Positions 11,675-50,253 of a stretch of DNA of 64,000 nucleotides are shown in pieces (within the stretch, counting starts at the first letter, position 1; each line of letters opens with the position of its first letter). The position numbers were made by a program, and so were the translations under genes. Origin of the DNA: Limnomonas spitsbergensis. Taxonomy: Eukaryota > Chlorophyta > Chlorophyceae > Chlamydomonadales. The notes under the pieces were generated by a model. It was not told where the DNA came from, made no database searches, and saw only the letters and a program-made list of their open reading frames with translations. The DNA lies in assembly GCA_037349105.1 (NCBI GenBank), contig JAYJMM010000120.1:4592001-4656000 (forward strand). Reading direction: 5' to 3'.

Positions 11675-13285
11675 GAACCCTCACCCCGAGTTACGCCCAA
11701 CGGAATCTGACAACATATGCCCAATTTATGTGCCAGACAAGGTGCAATCGATCCCATTTTCATTACAGTCTCCTCTTATGCGTCCTTCCTCACGTTCGAT
11801 ATAGAGCATCGATGCCGTTGGCGGAATCCTCTTGTTTGCCGAAGGAGTACCAACTCCTGGGTCTACACATAGAACAAACATATTCATGACACATGCCTCG
11901 GGCCACGCACGTGTGCACATATGAGTCTCACTTGTAAACAACCGCGTAAAATATCCCCTCTACAGTCCAGTCCTTTAAGCCCATCGTTTGATTCTGTGTA
12001 AGAAATTTTTGAAATGGCTTGCTGAAAGTTTTGGTTGAGTCCGAAAGATTCTTGCCAGGCTCTGGTGCAGGACTGTCTCGAGTGTGGGGACGCGATCGGC
12101 GAAGCCTTTAGCCTTATCGTTGGTTCGGCACACAAGTGTGAAGTAATTACGAGGCTGGTGTCGTACCAGTCATATCAGTCACGGTTGCGATTGCTATTCA
12201 GGAAGTGGTCTGATTCGTCTCTCCATCGTCTACAAACACTATATCCCGTCAAATTTTATGTTGGAGCGTTGTGTTGGCAGGAGAGAACGTAGAGCGGAGG
12301 AGGAAGTATCTTCAAATCTGCAGCAGTGACAGTGCTCAGGCAAAAGCGGAAACTGATGACGACTGGAGAAATCGCAAAGTGTGCGCATGGAGCAAGTGGT
12401 GTGCTGGACACATATTTTTGTATGGCGGGCCATCTTTGCATGGGCTTCCGGTATTCGCCTGACGTGTGACATCCCATGCAAAAGGCGATTGCCGTTTTGG
12501 GGGGTCCGAAAATTGGTAGGAATGAGAGAAACATCAACGCCTTGTGGCTGCGTAGGGTAGCCCTCGAGAATGGACACATCAAGTGTCAAGGGAAGGCACC
12601 CGAGGGCCGAGGCAACCATGACCTCTGCTCTCTACACAAACGTCAAACGAAAGCACGCTAAATCAGTTTTCACACGGTACGAGCCTCGGTATAGCCGTGT
12701 AGGCATCATAAGAAGTAAGCCGTTTAGAGGTAATTGATGAGTCCTGCAGCTTTCTGGAACAGTATCCTCCCCACGTTGCCTAGTCAATGCAAACAGTCCA
12801 CTACTTCATGAACCATAATACAGCATCGTGGGACTGAGACCTCCCTCTGGGTGATGGATTGCACACTGCATTTATAGGACATTGACATGATACCATATGC
12901 TGATATGCTGGACTGAAAGTGTATGATAATGGATTCCAAGGCAGGCCTTGCAAGCGTTTGGCAAATTCAGGTGGATTTATAAGGTTACGTGCATGCCAGT
13001 TATTTTGTTGCCCATAGTGGTACATGACTGACCCATTTCACCTTTTCATGCCGAGTTGACAGTCGAACATTACATAACCATCTACATAGATAGGTACTAA
13101 AATAGTGTCCCACCAACCTCACATGCGAAATCTGCATTCTGTATATTACAAATAGCCGGCCGGTGGTGTAAGTGTGGGGACCCTGTCTCCTTTTGACCTC
13201 TGTCCTTCCCCAATGATGTGTCAGTCCTCTTAATGCTAGAAGATCCATCTTTGGACCAGTGGAATCCGGGTAGGGCAAAGGTGTC

Positions 13286-13490
13286 AATGACGTTACACCA
13301 CTGGGCCATGCTGCAAAGCTCGGCCGCGTCGGCGTCCAACAGTAAGGTTGGAAACTAAAGAGAGAGAGGAAAGAGACCCCCTCAAAAACAAAACAAAAAG
13401 TCCTAATCCCCAATCCAACTACCGGAAGCTGAAGACGTCTGGGCCATGCTCAAAAGACTCGGCCGCGTGGGCGTCCCACTGTCACAAAGG
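13286..13490. repeat. Two direct copies of the dispersed GC-rich element
   Basis: GACGTTACACCACTGGGCC with CTCGGCCGCGTCGGCG, then CTGGGCCATGCTCAAAAG with CTCGGCCGCGTGGGCG, lie about 150 bp apart. They are the same family as at 8484, 8934, 10945, 16221 and 51135. Confidence 0.65.
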
Positions 13491-13636
13491 GGGGGAAAGG
13501 AGAAAAGAAAATCAGGAAATTATGGCGCATACAAAAAGCAGGCACATGTCCCAAGCGAGACCGTCGAGAAAGGCCAAGACAAGTTGGAGAGCTAGAATCC
13601 CCATGCAAGTCTCTCCCGGTAAGCCATTCTAGCAAC

Positions 13637-14485
13637 AAACTGAGGCGGCATTCATGGGTTGCCTACAACTCCCATCTTCTAGCTGCTCCTGAGGCGGCCG
13701 CCATGGGTCGCCTCAAACTGCATCTTCTAGCTGCTCCTGAGGCGGCCTTCATGGGCCGCCTTGAACTCCATCTTCTAGCTGCTCCTGAGGCGGCTGCCAT
13801 GGGTCGCCTCAAACTCCATCTTCTAGCTGCTTCCTGAGGCGGCCTTCATGGGCCGCCTAGAACTCCATCTTGTGGCTGCTCCTGAGGCGGCCTTCATGGG
13901 TCGCCTCAAACTCCATCTTGTGGCTGCTCCTGAGGCGGCCTTCGTGGGTCGCCTCAAACTCCATCTTGTGGCTGCTTCTGAGGCGGCCTTCATGGGCCGC
14001 CTCAAACTGCATCTTCTAGCTGCTCCTGAGGCGGCCTTCGTTCATGGGTCGCCTCAGACTCCATCTTCTAGCTGCTCCTGAGGCGGCCTTCGTGGGTCGC
14101 CTCAAAACTCCATCTTCTAGCTGCTCCTGAGGCGGCCTTCATGGGTCGCCTCAAACTCCATCTTCTAGCTGCTTCCTGAGGCGGCCTTCATTCGTGGGTC
14201 GCCTCGAACTCCATCTTGAAGCTTCTCCTGGGGCGGCCTTCGTGGGCGGGTCGCCTCGAACTCCATCTTCTAGCTGCGAATGAGGCGGCCTTCATGGGTC
14301 GCCTCGAACTCCATCTTGAAGCTGCTCCTGAGGCGGTCTTCAACTCTTCATGGGTCGCCTCAAACTCCATCTTAAAGCTGCTCCTGAGGCTGCCTTCGTG
14401 GGCGGGTCGCCTCAAAACTCCATCTTCTAGCTGCTTCCTGAGGCGGCCTTCGTGGGTCGCCTCGAACTCCATCTTGAAGCTGTTG
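13637..14485. repeat. 48-bp minisatellite with internal hairpin
   Basis: About 17 copies of a 48-bp unit read CTGCTCCTGAGGCGGCCTTC, then ATGGGYCGCCTCRAACTCC and ATCTTCTAG. Each unit contains the inverted repeat GAGGCGGCC / GGCCGCCTC around a TTCATG loop. Because 48 is divisible by three, 16-residue periodic open frames appear on both strands (for example MGRLELHLVAAPEAAF). I read these as artefacts. Confidence 0.9.
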
Positions 14486-15650
14486 CATGATGTCGCACAG
14501 GTCTGACCTCGCCGGTGCTTCCGGAAGCCCGGAAGGTGCGTGGCGGAAGCGTGCTCCGACACGGGGGCCAACAGTGGGGGGATATTACGGAATACGAAGG
14601 GGCAAAAGTGTGATCAACACGCACAACTCCAGCACCGGTAACACATAAATCTATGCGAGATGGGGTGTGAGCTGTTATAACCCCTCGAGGCTAATGCCAA
14701 GGGCCGCATATATTTCAATAATGTTACGGACTCTTGACATGCTGAACATGTACCAGTGCTGCAGGTCTCGTCGTGTACCGCGGACCATATGGTGCCAAGT
14801 TTGATGACTGGAGCAAGGTAGCACGACATGGTCTTTGGGGCCATCATATCATATCATATCAGCAATATGATATGATACGGTGAAATATGGTATGATATGG
14901 TATCAGGTCTCTTCGTGCACCACGGACCGCATGGTGCCAAGCTAGATGAGCTAGGGAGGTGCGGGCCGTGGCATGGAAAAGAAGAATGGGAATATCAGAG
15001 GAATCCTCGTTGCACCAAGTCAAGTCACGAACATGGCCAGCAAATGCGCGATCCAGATGCTGATTCCAGCAGGAGTGTCCTCTTGTACGAACCCTGGTGC
15101 AAACATGTATAGTGAAAATCCAACGGGGGGAAACCGCCAAAATGCAAACGGCCAGTTACGTTTTACAGCTGGTCTCTCCTGCCTGTGCGGCAGATTGAGT
15201 TTCCCAGCCTACAAGGCCAGAGATCAGAACAGATTACAACAGATCGTAGCTATCATGCGGATGCCTTTTCTGACGGCCGTGGCTCAGAGTGGCGATTGCA
15301 CGCCCACAGTCGGGTCCACACAGGTAATCCCCGTCTTAATCAGGTCGTACTCCACAAACTGTAAGGCGGCACCAGACACATTCCTTCACATGTTGACCAG
15401 GCAGACGTGGTGCAGGGACGCGGCAAATCCTTCCCTGCCCCCTGCCGCCTTGCGCAGGCAGTGTAGAGCGCCTCGGTAGAAGGGCGGTAGGTTGAAGCCT
15501 TGCTGCCGGCCCTGGGCACCGCTAGCCTGCAGGAGCACCATCATGTTCCACAGAGAGGCCAAGATCCGCACTATCTAGCAGCGACAGCATCCGCATTAGC
15601 AAGTGGCAGCAGCAAGTGGTAGCAGAAGAGGCAGCAGGAAGAGGAAGATG

Positions 15651-16020
15651 GAGTCCAACAGGGCACTGCCCTGATGCGCAGGAAAGGTAGTGGGAGTCCA
15701 ACAGGGGACTGCCCCGCTGCACGGCAAAAGTTTGGGGTCCAAAAGGGAACTGCCCAGCTGCACGGGAAAGGTAGTTAGGGTCTTGCATGGCACCGCCCTG
15801 CTGCGCAGGAAAAGTAGTTGGGAGTTCAACTGGGCACTGCCCCACTGCGCAGATAAGGTATTTGGGGGGCTTCATGGTACATGGAGTAAGGGTCCAACAG
15901 GGCACCACCCTGATGCGCGGGAAAGATATTTAGGAGGCCTACATGGCACAGCCCCGCTGTGCGGGAGCGGTAGTTGGAGTCCAACAGGGCACTGTCCTGA
16001 TGCGCGGGACAGGTACTTGG
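15651..16020. repeat. ~42-bp degenerate minisatellite
   Basis: About eight copies share GAGTCCAACAGGGCACTGCC followed by CTGATGCGCRGGAAAGGTA. Spacing varies from about 41 to 56 bp. Confidence 0.85.
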
Positions 16021-16099
16021 GGTACTCACCTACCTACGGCCACGTGGTATAACGCTGGTGGCATCCATACCCAGAGGTTGAGGGATTAAATCCGCCACA

Positions 16100-16290
16100 C
16101 GATCTTCTCTCCCCCCCCGACTTGAGCGCCGGATTCCATGCTTCTGCCCCCTCACCTAGGAGGATGGCATGGCTGCACCATGGCCCAGGCTGTGCATGGT
16201 AGCTGGAATTGAGCCTAGTCATTCCCTACCAGCCCCACGTGGCCGAGCGTTCAGCAGGGCCCAGCGGGTATGCACTGTTCTAAACCTACC
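16100..16290. repeat. Dispersed element copy, second copy inverted at ~51230
   Basis: TGGTAGCTGGAATTGAGCC is followed by CCCACGTGGCCGAGCG and GGGCCCAGCGGG. The reverse complement of much of this order appears at about 51230-51330 (GCTCAATTCCAGCTACCA). Confidence 0.6.
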
Positions 16291-17574
16291 TAGTACCTAC
16301 CCACCTACCCACCTATTTCCCCCCTAGTATCCCTTACGTTACGCTTCACACAGGAACTGGTGGGGTTAGACCAGTACTATAATACTGCCTCGGCTTAAGT
16401 CAGGACTGCCGTGCCACCCGTGCGTGTTGGCACAGCCTTGGCCGTTGACACTTGTGGGCCTTTATACTGGCCATTCTGGAAGATTTTGTGCAACATTGTA
16501 ACGCAAGACGGATAATGCTTGGCTGGGGAGGACACAGGGAACCGAACGTACCAGTAATGGCCCACATGCAGGCCATAACATTTTGTTTTGGCAGGCCGCG
16601 AACCTAGTGCACATGCTTGGATTCTGGAATTAATATCAGCGCCCAGCAGGTCCACACAGCCCATTTAAATAATTGATTTCACACGAAGCCTAATAAAGCC
16701 AACTACGGTACCTTCCCCGTAGGCTAAAATAAAAACACATGCAACACCACAACTTAATAACGCAACATCACGTGTGAGACACTGGGCATGCAACATCATA
16801 TATAATAACACGTGCAACACCGCAGGTGTTATATTTTGCAACGCAGGTGATACATGCAACATCACATGGGGTGTCACTGAGGGTGCATGAACATAAGTCA
16901 ATGACAGTCAAGGGACAAGAAGGCCACATCGTGTCTCCCCACCAAACGCAACCAGGAAGGGTGATGAAATCAAACGTTTAAAGGAGCTGGTGTGAAGAGA
17001 ACGCACTCTTTAAAACAGGCCATCAGGGACAAAAACATACTGATTAAAGCAGTCAAGCATGTGACAAAAATATGTTCATTCAAATGGCCAAGGTGAAGCA
17101 CAGAAACATTTGACTTGTGCATGAGTCAAATGAACCTGCCCTATGCGACGCATTATTTTTGAATGTCGGACAGTGCTATAGATATGAAATCCAGTCCCAG
17201 CCAGGACATACAGCCAGGACGTACAGCCAGGACCTCATACCTGGCTGTGAGTTTTATGTGAGCAAAAGTTTTTTTGAAATGGACCATGCGGGATAAGTTT
17301 TAGCCTCCAATTGTCTTTCCAAAAGTGCGTTTTAGGCTAAAATCTGCGACTGATTAGATTTTGAATCTGATGATTTTTCTATTGTAGGTGGAAGGACGTA
17401 CAGCCAGGACCTCACACCGCCTGGCTGTACCACTGGCCGTGAGGAGCAAGGTACATGACCTCAGTAGCTCCCAGGAGATGACATCGTTGTAAACGTAAGT
17501 AAGGTGCGGTTCAATGGTACAAACATAAAAAGTGGTGGACATATTTTAAAAGCCACTCGGCTTGAAGGTCAAAC

Positions 17575-17990
17575 ACCTGCATCCCAGAAGATCTAGACCT
17601 GGATCCACTGGCATCCGAAACATTTCCACCTAGATCCACCTGGATCCAGAAAATCTTGATCTGGATCTACTGGCATCCAAAACATCTTCACCTAGATCCA
17701 CCTGGATCCAGAAGATCTTGACCTGGATCCACTGTCATCCAAAACATCCGCACCTAGACCCACCTGGATCCAAAAGATCTTGACTTGGATACACTGTCAT
17801 CCGAAACATCTTCACCTAGATCCACCTGGATCCAGAAGATCTTGACCTGGATCCACTGTCATCCGAAACATCTTCACCTGAATCCACCTGGATCCAGAAG
17901 ATCTTTACCAGGATCCGCCGTCATCCAAAAATCTTTGCCTGGATCCACCTGGATCCACCTGCATCCAGAAGTCGTCCACCCTGGATCAGC
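17575..17990. repeat. 60-bp minisatellite
   Basis: About seven copies have the core CACCTGGATCCAGAAGATCT, then TGACCTGGATCCACTGTCAT and CCGAAACATCTTCACCTAGAT. GGATCC occurs repeatedly in each unit. Confidence 0.9.
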
Positions 17991-18549
17991 GGAAAGCCCT
18001 CCCAGGCAGCGGGCTTCGCGTGTGGATCGCTGATGGCGCTCACCGCCTTGCTGGCATATAGCTATGCTGGCTGCTGCCGTCCGTGAGCCGCCATCACGCT
18101 CGTGGCACAAACCGAGCGTGCGACCAGATCCCCTGGCTGGCTGTGCCACTGGGGTGACCAGAGGAGGCCTCGCCTGCCAAACCCTACGGCGGGTCCTCTG
18201 CACAGCAGGCAGGCTCGCTCAGGCGGTGGACTCTCGGTTGCGGATGGACAGGCAGGTGAGTGAACGGCAGTTTCTTCGGGATGCTTGGAAGCGGCACCAG
18301 GCTGAACGCTGCTGGTGGCATCGACAGGATCGGATCTTGGGCGCCTGGGCAGCCCGCCGCGCCGCCGACGCCGCCCAGGGCATCTGGCAGAATGATACTG
18401 TGCGAGGGCGTGCGCATGGCGAGCGGTGTGTGGTGGTGAGTGTCGCCCGGGTCCTCCAGCGGAGCTGGGCGAGATGACGTCAGCACCTCCAGCGGTGCGG
18501 GGAGGAGCTGCGCTTGGCAGGCCGTCGTGCGCCTGCTATCGACAAACCC

Positions 18550-45266
<26,717 letters not shown>

Positions 45267-46215
45267 GGCTTTATTGTACAATTACTTGCTATTGAGGTTC
45301 ACTCTGTGTCTAGGAAGCAGAGCAGGAAGTCTTCAAAGGCGCTGGATTGAACAAGGCAGCGCGCGGGGTCCTGCCTAGCAGCTACACCAAACTTTCGCAC
45401 CTCTGGGCCTCCTCCCGCGCTCAAAGGGGCAGTCATCCGAGTGTAGAAGCTGGTCGTTTTTCGAACTTACGTGTGGCGCCGTTTGCTTTTATCTTCTGTT
45501 CCGGATTTCCGTGACGAGCTGGCTAAATAGCGGAATGACCCAAGTCAGGACTGACAAACAAGCAGAGCGCGTGTGCTAATGCTTCTCCATTCAGAAGCGT
45601 GTCCACTACATGAAATATTCGAAGAAGTCATGTTGGCTAGAGCAGGAAATGGGAATGGTGCAGAACCCTGGCGGGTTTGAAATGTGTGCATTTCATTCGT
45701 CGAGTCGGGCGCACTGAGTGGACCAGAGAGTGGACAGGGTGAGTGGAGGCGGGTGGGCAAGGGTTGTGACTTTTTTCATCTGACACCCTTGGGCCCCCGC
45801 GTCAGAGTGTCAGACCTCAACAAATTTCGGACGTTTTATGTCGAGGTACCTCGACCTATGTCAGCATATCTCGGGATTTCTTGACATAAGTCGACTTTAA
45901 TGGTATATTCGCAGCAGGGGTTACAGGGTTGTTGGTAGCACAGGTAAAGCTTGAGTACTAATAATAAGGCATTTACCGGTATTGGTGACGTTGTAATGTT
46001 ACAAGATTTTTCTGCATTGTAGCAATTGCATTGGACAATGCTCACATAAATAGGGGACTATGAATATATAATGTTGATGCATTCCATACCCGGCGCCCAC
46101 GCGTTCGGGCAGTTTGCATGGGCAGGGCCCAGAGAACAAACACCATTCACATTTCATGTTCTGAACCCATGCGGTATCAGTCAGGATCCCAGGCAGTCGT
46201 GAACTCATCCTGCCC
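45267..46215. other. Intergenic region between kinase start and GID8 stop
   Basis: This region should contain the kinase promoter and the GID8 3' UTR, both genes being on the minus strand. TTACA motifs at about 45918 and 46010 (TGTAA on the minus strand) are candidate GID8 poly(A) signals. A 16-bp palindrome, GTCGAGGTACCTCGAC, lies near 45840. No additional gene was seen. Confidence 0.5.
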
Positions 46216-47288
46216 CTATGGACATGCCTTTGACTCCGGCAATGCCAGCTGCCCCGTCACCAGATCCACGACTCGTGGGTACGTGCACTTCTCATCCAGC
46301 TGCGTCTGGGACCACAGCATGATCTTGATCAGCATGGGCAGGCGCGACTCCTTGTCCAGGCACTGGCTCTGCAGGATGGCTGCGTTGAGCTCGCTGGCGG
46401 TCTTCTGCCGCTGCGCAACGTCCATCAAATCGCCTACCGGGCTGCTTTTCGCGTCGTTGAAAGCCAGCAGAGCAACCGTGCGTTCTGTAGCAGCAGCAGG
46501 GGTGGGGGGACAGGGGGGCATGGAGAAATTGAAAGGGACGTCGAGTGGGAGCTTCGCCTACATCCTGTCAGTCCTCAGAACGCTCATATGCTTATGTTAG
46601 CAACTGTCATGCCTGTCACCTTCAAGTTTACTGGTCAGCTCCAGGGTCAAGCGACTTATAGATGTACTCCATGCATCCCATAAATGTATTCCTCAAGCAA
46701 CACGTGGATACAATTTCGTAGGGACTGGACACATCTTCAAAAGGAAAAATCACATGGAGCTCCCCTCTCACCCAGCTCTTCGAGGAACTTGGAGTTTTCC
46801 TCGCACTGCGGTGCAAGGTACTCCTCCGCAAACTGCAGCGCCTGCTCCGTATCCCCTTTCCTAATGAGCTCTATCAACCGCTGCTGTTGCAGGTGGAAGA
46901 ACAGATCTTCTTGGGTTTCCAGGATCTGTGCGCAAGAGGAGCCAGTGAGCAAACTGTGCAAGGTCGGATGCATCAGTGGCAGGCGGCATGCACGCTTGCA
47001 TGGGTACATGGAGAGCATGGGCACCTCTGGGTTCAAGTCGTTCACTTTCTCGATCGCGGCCTCGACATTGCCGCCCTGGACCGCCCGGCGGATCTCCATG
47101 CGCTCCTGTATTGTGCTGAGGTCCATGCTTGCAACTGTGCCACTCTCCTTCTCAAACATTTTCGCAGCATCGACGTAGCCTTCTGTGACTAGAAAATTCA
47201 TGATGAGCTTGTTCATATCCTCTTTTGGGACGGTGACGGATGCCAACTTTTGGTCCCACTGCTCCATTGAGAATTTAGTGTGCGCCAT
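46216..47288 (-). CDS. GID8: GID8 homologue (LisH-CTLH-CRA subunit of the GID/CTLH E3 ligase)
   Basis: Three exons, 47288-47025, 46925-46772 and 46484-46216, encode 228 residues, the same length as human GID8. A LisH-type segment (DMNKLIMNFLVTEGYVDAAK, about 24-43) is followed by the CTLH region (IQERMEIRRAVQGGNVEAAI). FHLQQQRLIELIRKGDTEQA and the CRA part ERTVALLAFNDAKSSPVGDL come next, ending DLVTGQLALPESKACP. GID8 is a scaffold subunit of the GID/CTLH ubiquitin ligase. Intron 1 uses a weak donor (GTGCCC), and the exon-exon joins restore the family sequence without gaps. The upstream neighbour on the plus strand starts only 209 bp away, suggesting a shared promoter. Confidence 0.95.
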
Positions 47289-47497
47289 ATCTCGAAACGG
47301 TTGGTTACAGCGTAATTATTTACAAAGAAGTAGATAGTACATACCCAGAAGGATGTTGCAGAGCAAAGAAAGAAAATTGAAAGCAAAGTGTGTACCGCAT
47401 ACGGAATTTGAGCTACTTTCAGCTACCAGTACTCCCCCTCAACGCTCACAGCATGACAGCAGGCTCATAGCACGACAAACTTTTCCATCAATAAATA
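47289..47497. promoter_or_regulatory. Putative bidirectional promoter, GID8 / 492-aa protein
   Basis: Two start codons face away from each other across 209 bp. The region is AT-richer than the flanks and holds ACTTTCAGCTACCAG and CCATCAATAAATAATGG. No TATA box was identified with confidence. The call rests on geometry. Confidence 0.5.
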
Positions 47498-50253
47498 ATG
47501 GATGAGTCTACGATAGAAACAAAGCTCCAGGCATTTGCTCGAGCGGCCCTAGGTCTACCCGCTGGCTCGTCACATCCTACCCAGGAGCTCCTCTTATATG
47601 CAAATGAATTCTGTCAGAAGAGAGGCGATGAAGCTTCCGAAACGTTTGAAAGCAAGGACTTCTTTGCCTCACTCCGGTGCCTGGCATCGAAGCTGGAGGA
47701 TCCGGCAAGTTGCACTCGGCTCGGTGCATTCATCGAGGCCCACCAGCACCTTCCATCGGCTTCCAAGCCGCAACCGGACCGAGAGGTGCAGCCTCTCACT
47801 CTGCTGCTCCGCTCTTTCCGCCGCTGGTTCCTGCGGCAATGGCCCCAAGGCCTGCTAGGGACGACGTGCATCAGCCGCGAGAACCTTCTCGGGAATTTCG
47901 GCAGGTGGTGCCACGGCCACCGACACCTCATGCTCTCAGGTTGGCCCCAGCTGTCCTCCCTGCTGGATCCAATGCCAGCAGACAGGCCCCGTGCCTTGAC
48001 AGCAGCAGCACCAGCAGCAGCAGGAACAGCTGTGCCACGGGCCCCTGCTGGGACTGCCTCTGGGGCCAATGGAGCCAATGTGGCTCCAAGCATCCAGTCG
48101 CTGCGAAAGACATGGGGGCCTAAGAAGCAGTGCCAATCCTGGACAACAGCGCTGGGCGACTTGGATGCCTCAGTGCCGGCCCAGACTTGGTTCCTGGGCT
48201 GGTCTGACACAGGCTACGGTCACGGCACCATCCAAATATGCCGCGGACTGAGATGCCCTTTGAACGAGAAAGGCATCGGAAGGTCGAAACCTATCCTTTA
48301 CACGTGAGTGATATCTTGTGTATCCGACACTGCACACCAGCACTAGTGCCTCAGCTTACCCACATTCCGAGTTTCCGTCGTGGCTGGCTTACCGGTAGAT
48401 GACAGAGCACACATTATTTTGCGGCTTGGAATCGATTCCTGTTCTGTACTCTCATGCGCTAGCACCCCCCTCTTGCCCTTCAGCAGTGCTTATTTCAGTA
48501 CACACTAAAGCACTTTTGCCAAGGCTCTGGGCAGCCTCCAAGCGAACCATGGGTTACGAACCTTGACCGGCGTACAGCTGGTGGCCCAAGCAGTCCAGTG
48601 TATATTTAGTGGGTACTGGATCACCTTTGCTGGGTCGGCCCGAGGCCACCCCGATTCCCACCAAACCTGGACCGGCCTCCGGCCGGCGGCTCAAGCAGCT
48701 GGGCGGGCCGCACCTGGGGCTTGTGGCCAGGGGCCACAGTGTAGCTGAAATGTAGCTGATAGTTGTAGTGGTATACCACTCTATAAAGTTAGTAACACGG
48801 CCAAGCACCAGGGCTTGCTGCACTAGGCCCTCGCGCTGGCAGGCCGTTTGGTAGCTGACTTGTAGCTGAAGCTCATAAATATAATATCTGTTCCCTATGG
48901 TGTCTGCTGTATGATGATGTATGGGCCTTGGGAGGCTGGGTCACACGACTTGGCTTGATACCGTAGTAAATATCAGTTGATGTATTTGCTCAAGTACCGT
49001 ACTTATTTACCTACCTGCTCCTGCTTGCAGGCCCATCGTCGCGGACTTCCCTAAAGTGAAGCACAACGGAGGCACCAGTAAGAGATCGTGGTTCCGTTAT
49101 TTCACCCGGATTGCCACCCCGGGCATCCACCATCATGAACAATTTGTATCTGTTGCCTGTTCGCAAGGTCAACAGATCGTTAGCGATGTCACTCAATATT
49201 GCTGCATTACTAGCTCCCAACCCTGTGTGGGAGTTACTGGGCGGGAGCGATTCCTCTTGTGTTGGCGGCGAATGGGCCACCTGATATGTTTTCTGTGTTT
49301 GACCCGGAAGTCTCGATCATGCCCCGGTCCCCGCTGTATTAATTTCGGCCTTGCTGAGGTGTCACAATCAGTGCTGTGCAATTGCGGCGTAATTCAGAAA
49401 TCGTGCGAGTCGTTACGGTCCCTTACTGGTAAATGTAGCAGAATAAGCCTTGAAATTACGGTGGTCGAAACTCAGCTACGCAAGCCAGCCAAGGACTGTA
49501 ATTGGCACGGCACTGGTGACAATGCTGCTTGATGGTGTAAATTTGTTGCTAGGATCTGTTAAACAACGCACATGCGCTGCCAGCAGCGGACCGCTCACCG
49601 GCTTGCATTTACTGCTCTTGATTGCAGGTTTCGGGCATCAAGACGAGCGACTGCTCGGTTGCATGTACGTCTGCAGCCCGGAGTGTGCGGCTAAGGCGGT
49701 GCTCCCGGCTGGCTATGACGCCCAAGCACACACGGTGGCTACCTTCAGGACAGACTGCGTGTTTCCGGACAAGCGCTTCCAGGCTCCCGAAAAAGTGCCT
49801 CGAGATTTCAAGAAAGCAATGCTGTCTGACACCCAAGGCGTTGGCATCTGGAGCGGTGTGCTGGCCGCGCTGCCGCAGGAGCTCCAAGACTGCATCAAAA
49901 CAAAGTCCAAAAACAAGCGCTCAGATCCAACCGCGTCCAGCCCTACAGCTGCTCAGCCAGCATCTGCGGGGGGGCGCGGAACCAAAGGCCATGCTGCGGA
50001 CCCATCCAGCCCCCCTGTGGCTCAGCCAACGCCTGCTGGGGGCAGTGGGATCCAGCGCACTCCTGTACCTCGATTCAAGCGCAACGCCGCCGGGCCACTG
50101 ACCGATGACGGCAGCAGGAAGAAGCGGGGTGGCCGGGTAACTCCACAGCCTGCAAGCTTCGGAATGAGAGGCGGAACCTCCATCCAGCCCAAATGTCTTG
50201 ACCTCAGCCAAGTCGATGACAGTGACGTTGAAATTGTGGAGGAGGATGAATGA
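47498..50253 (+). CDS. Unknown 492-residue protein with C-terminal SIM-like motif
   Basis: Three exons, 47498-48303, 49031-49077 and 49628-50253, join in phase. The N-terminus (MDESTIETKLQAFARAALGL) looks helical. A Cys-containing middle part includes WFLGWSDTGYGHGTIQICRG across the first intron region and GCMYVCSPECAAKA in exon 3. The last ~130 residues are Pro/Ala/Lys-rich with a basic patch (GSRKKRGGR). The protein ends DDSDVEIVEEDE, which matches a SUMO-interacting motif: hydrophobic V-E-I-V next to acidic residues. Basic tail plus SIM suggests a nuclear protein. I do not recognise the family. Part of exon 1 (about 47800-47950) has unusual composition for coding DNA (WFLRQWPQGLLG), so a small unrecognised intron there is possible. 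Confidence 0.72.
48304..49030. repeat. Intron with dispersed GTAGCTGAA-type repeat copies
   Basis: Copies near 48565 and 48660-48770 share TGGACCGGCCTMCGGCCGG, then GGCCCAAGCAGCTG and GTGTAGCTGAAATGTAGCTG. Related copies lie at 375-520, 1975-2075, 58765-58875 and, inverted, 59205-59310. The element looks like a short interspersed repeat that favours introns here. Confidence 0.65.

Larger units (their letters stand above)
11675..18549. other. Long mostly non-coding region rich in minisatellites
   Basis: I found no gene I can support. Open frames around 12239-12619 (-), 14973-15479 (+) and 18064-18477 (+) lack family resemblance and clean splice structure. The region contains dispersed GC-rich elements (10945, 13286, 13436, 16221), three minisatellites listed separately, and two GGTCT...GGTGCCAAG copies at about 14763 and 14905. 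An open minus frame at 18184-18486 (Pro/Ser/His-rich) could be an additional 3' exon of the neighbouring kinase gene. Confidence 0.5.

Noticed and set aside
12239..12619. 126-codon minus-strand open frame upstream of the amidotransferase-like gene
   Set aside because: No family resemblance and low-quality composition; no phase-compatible junction to the downstream exons could be established.
13823..14571. Repeat-containing open frames on both strands in the 48-bp array
   Set aside because: Unit length is a multiple of three, so frames stay open by chance. There is no splice context or non-repeat domain.
18064..18477. 137-codon plus-strand open frame, Arg-rich
   Set aside because: GC-rich sequence opposite another open frame, with no recognisable domain. 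It could equally be 3' UTR of the kinase, so it was not called as a gene.
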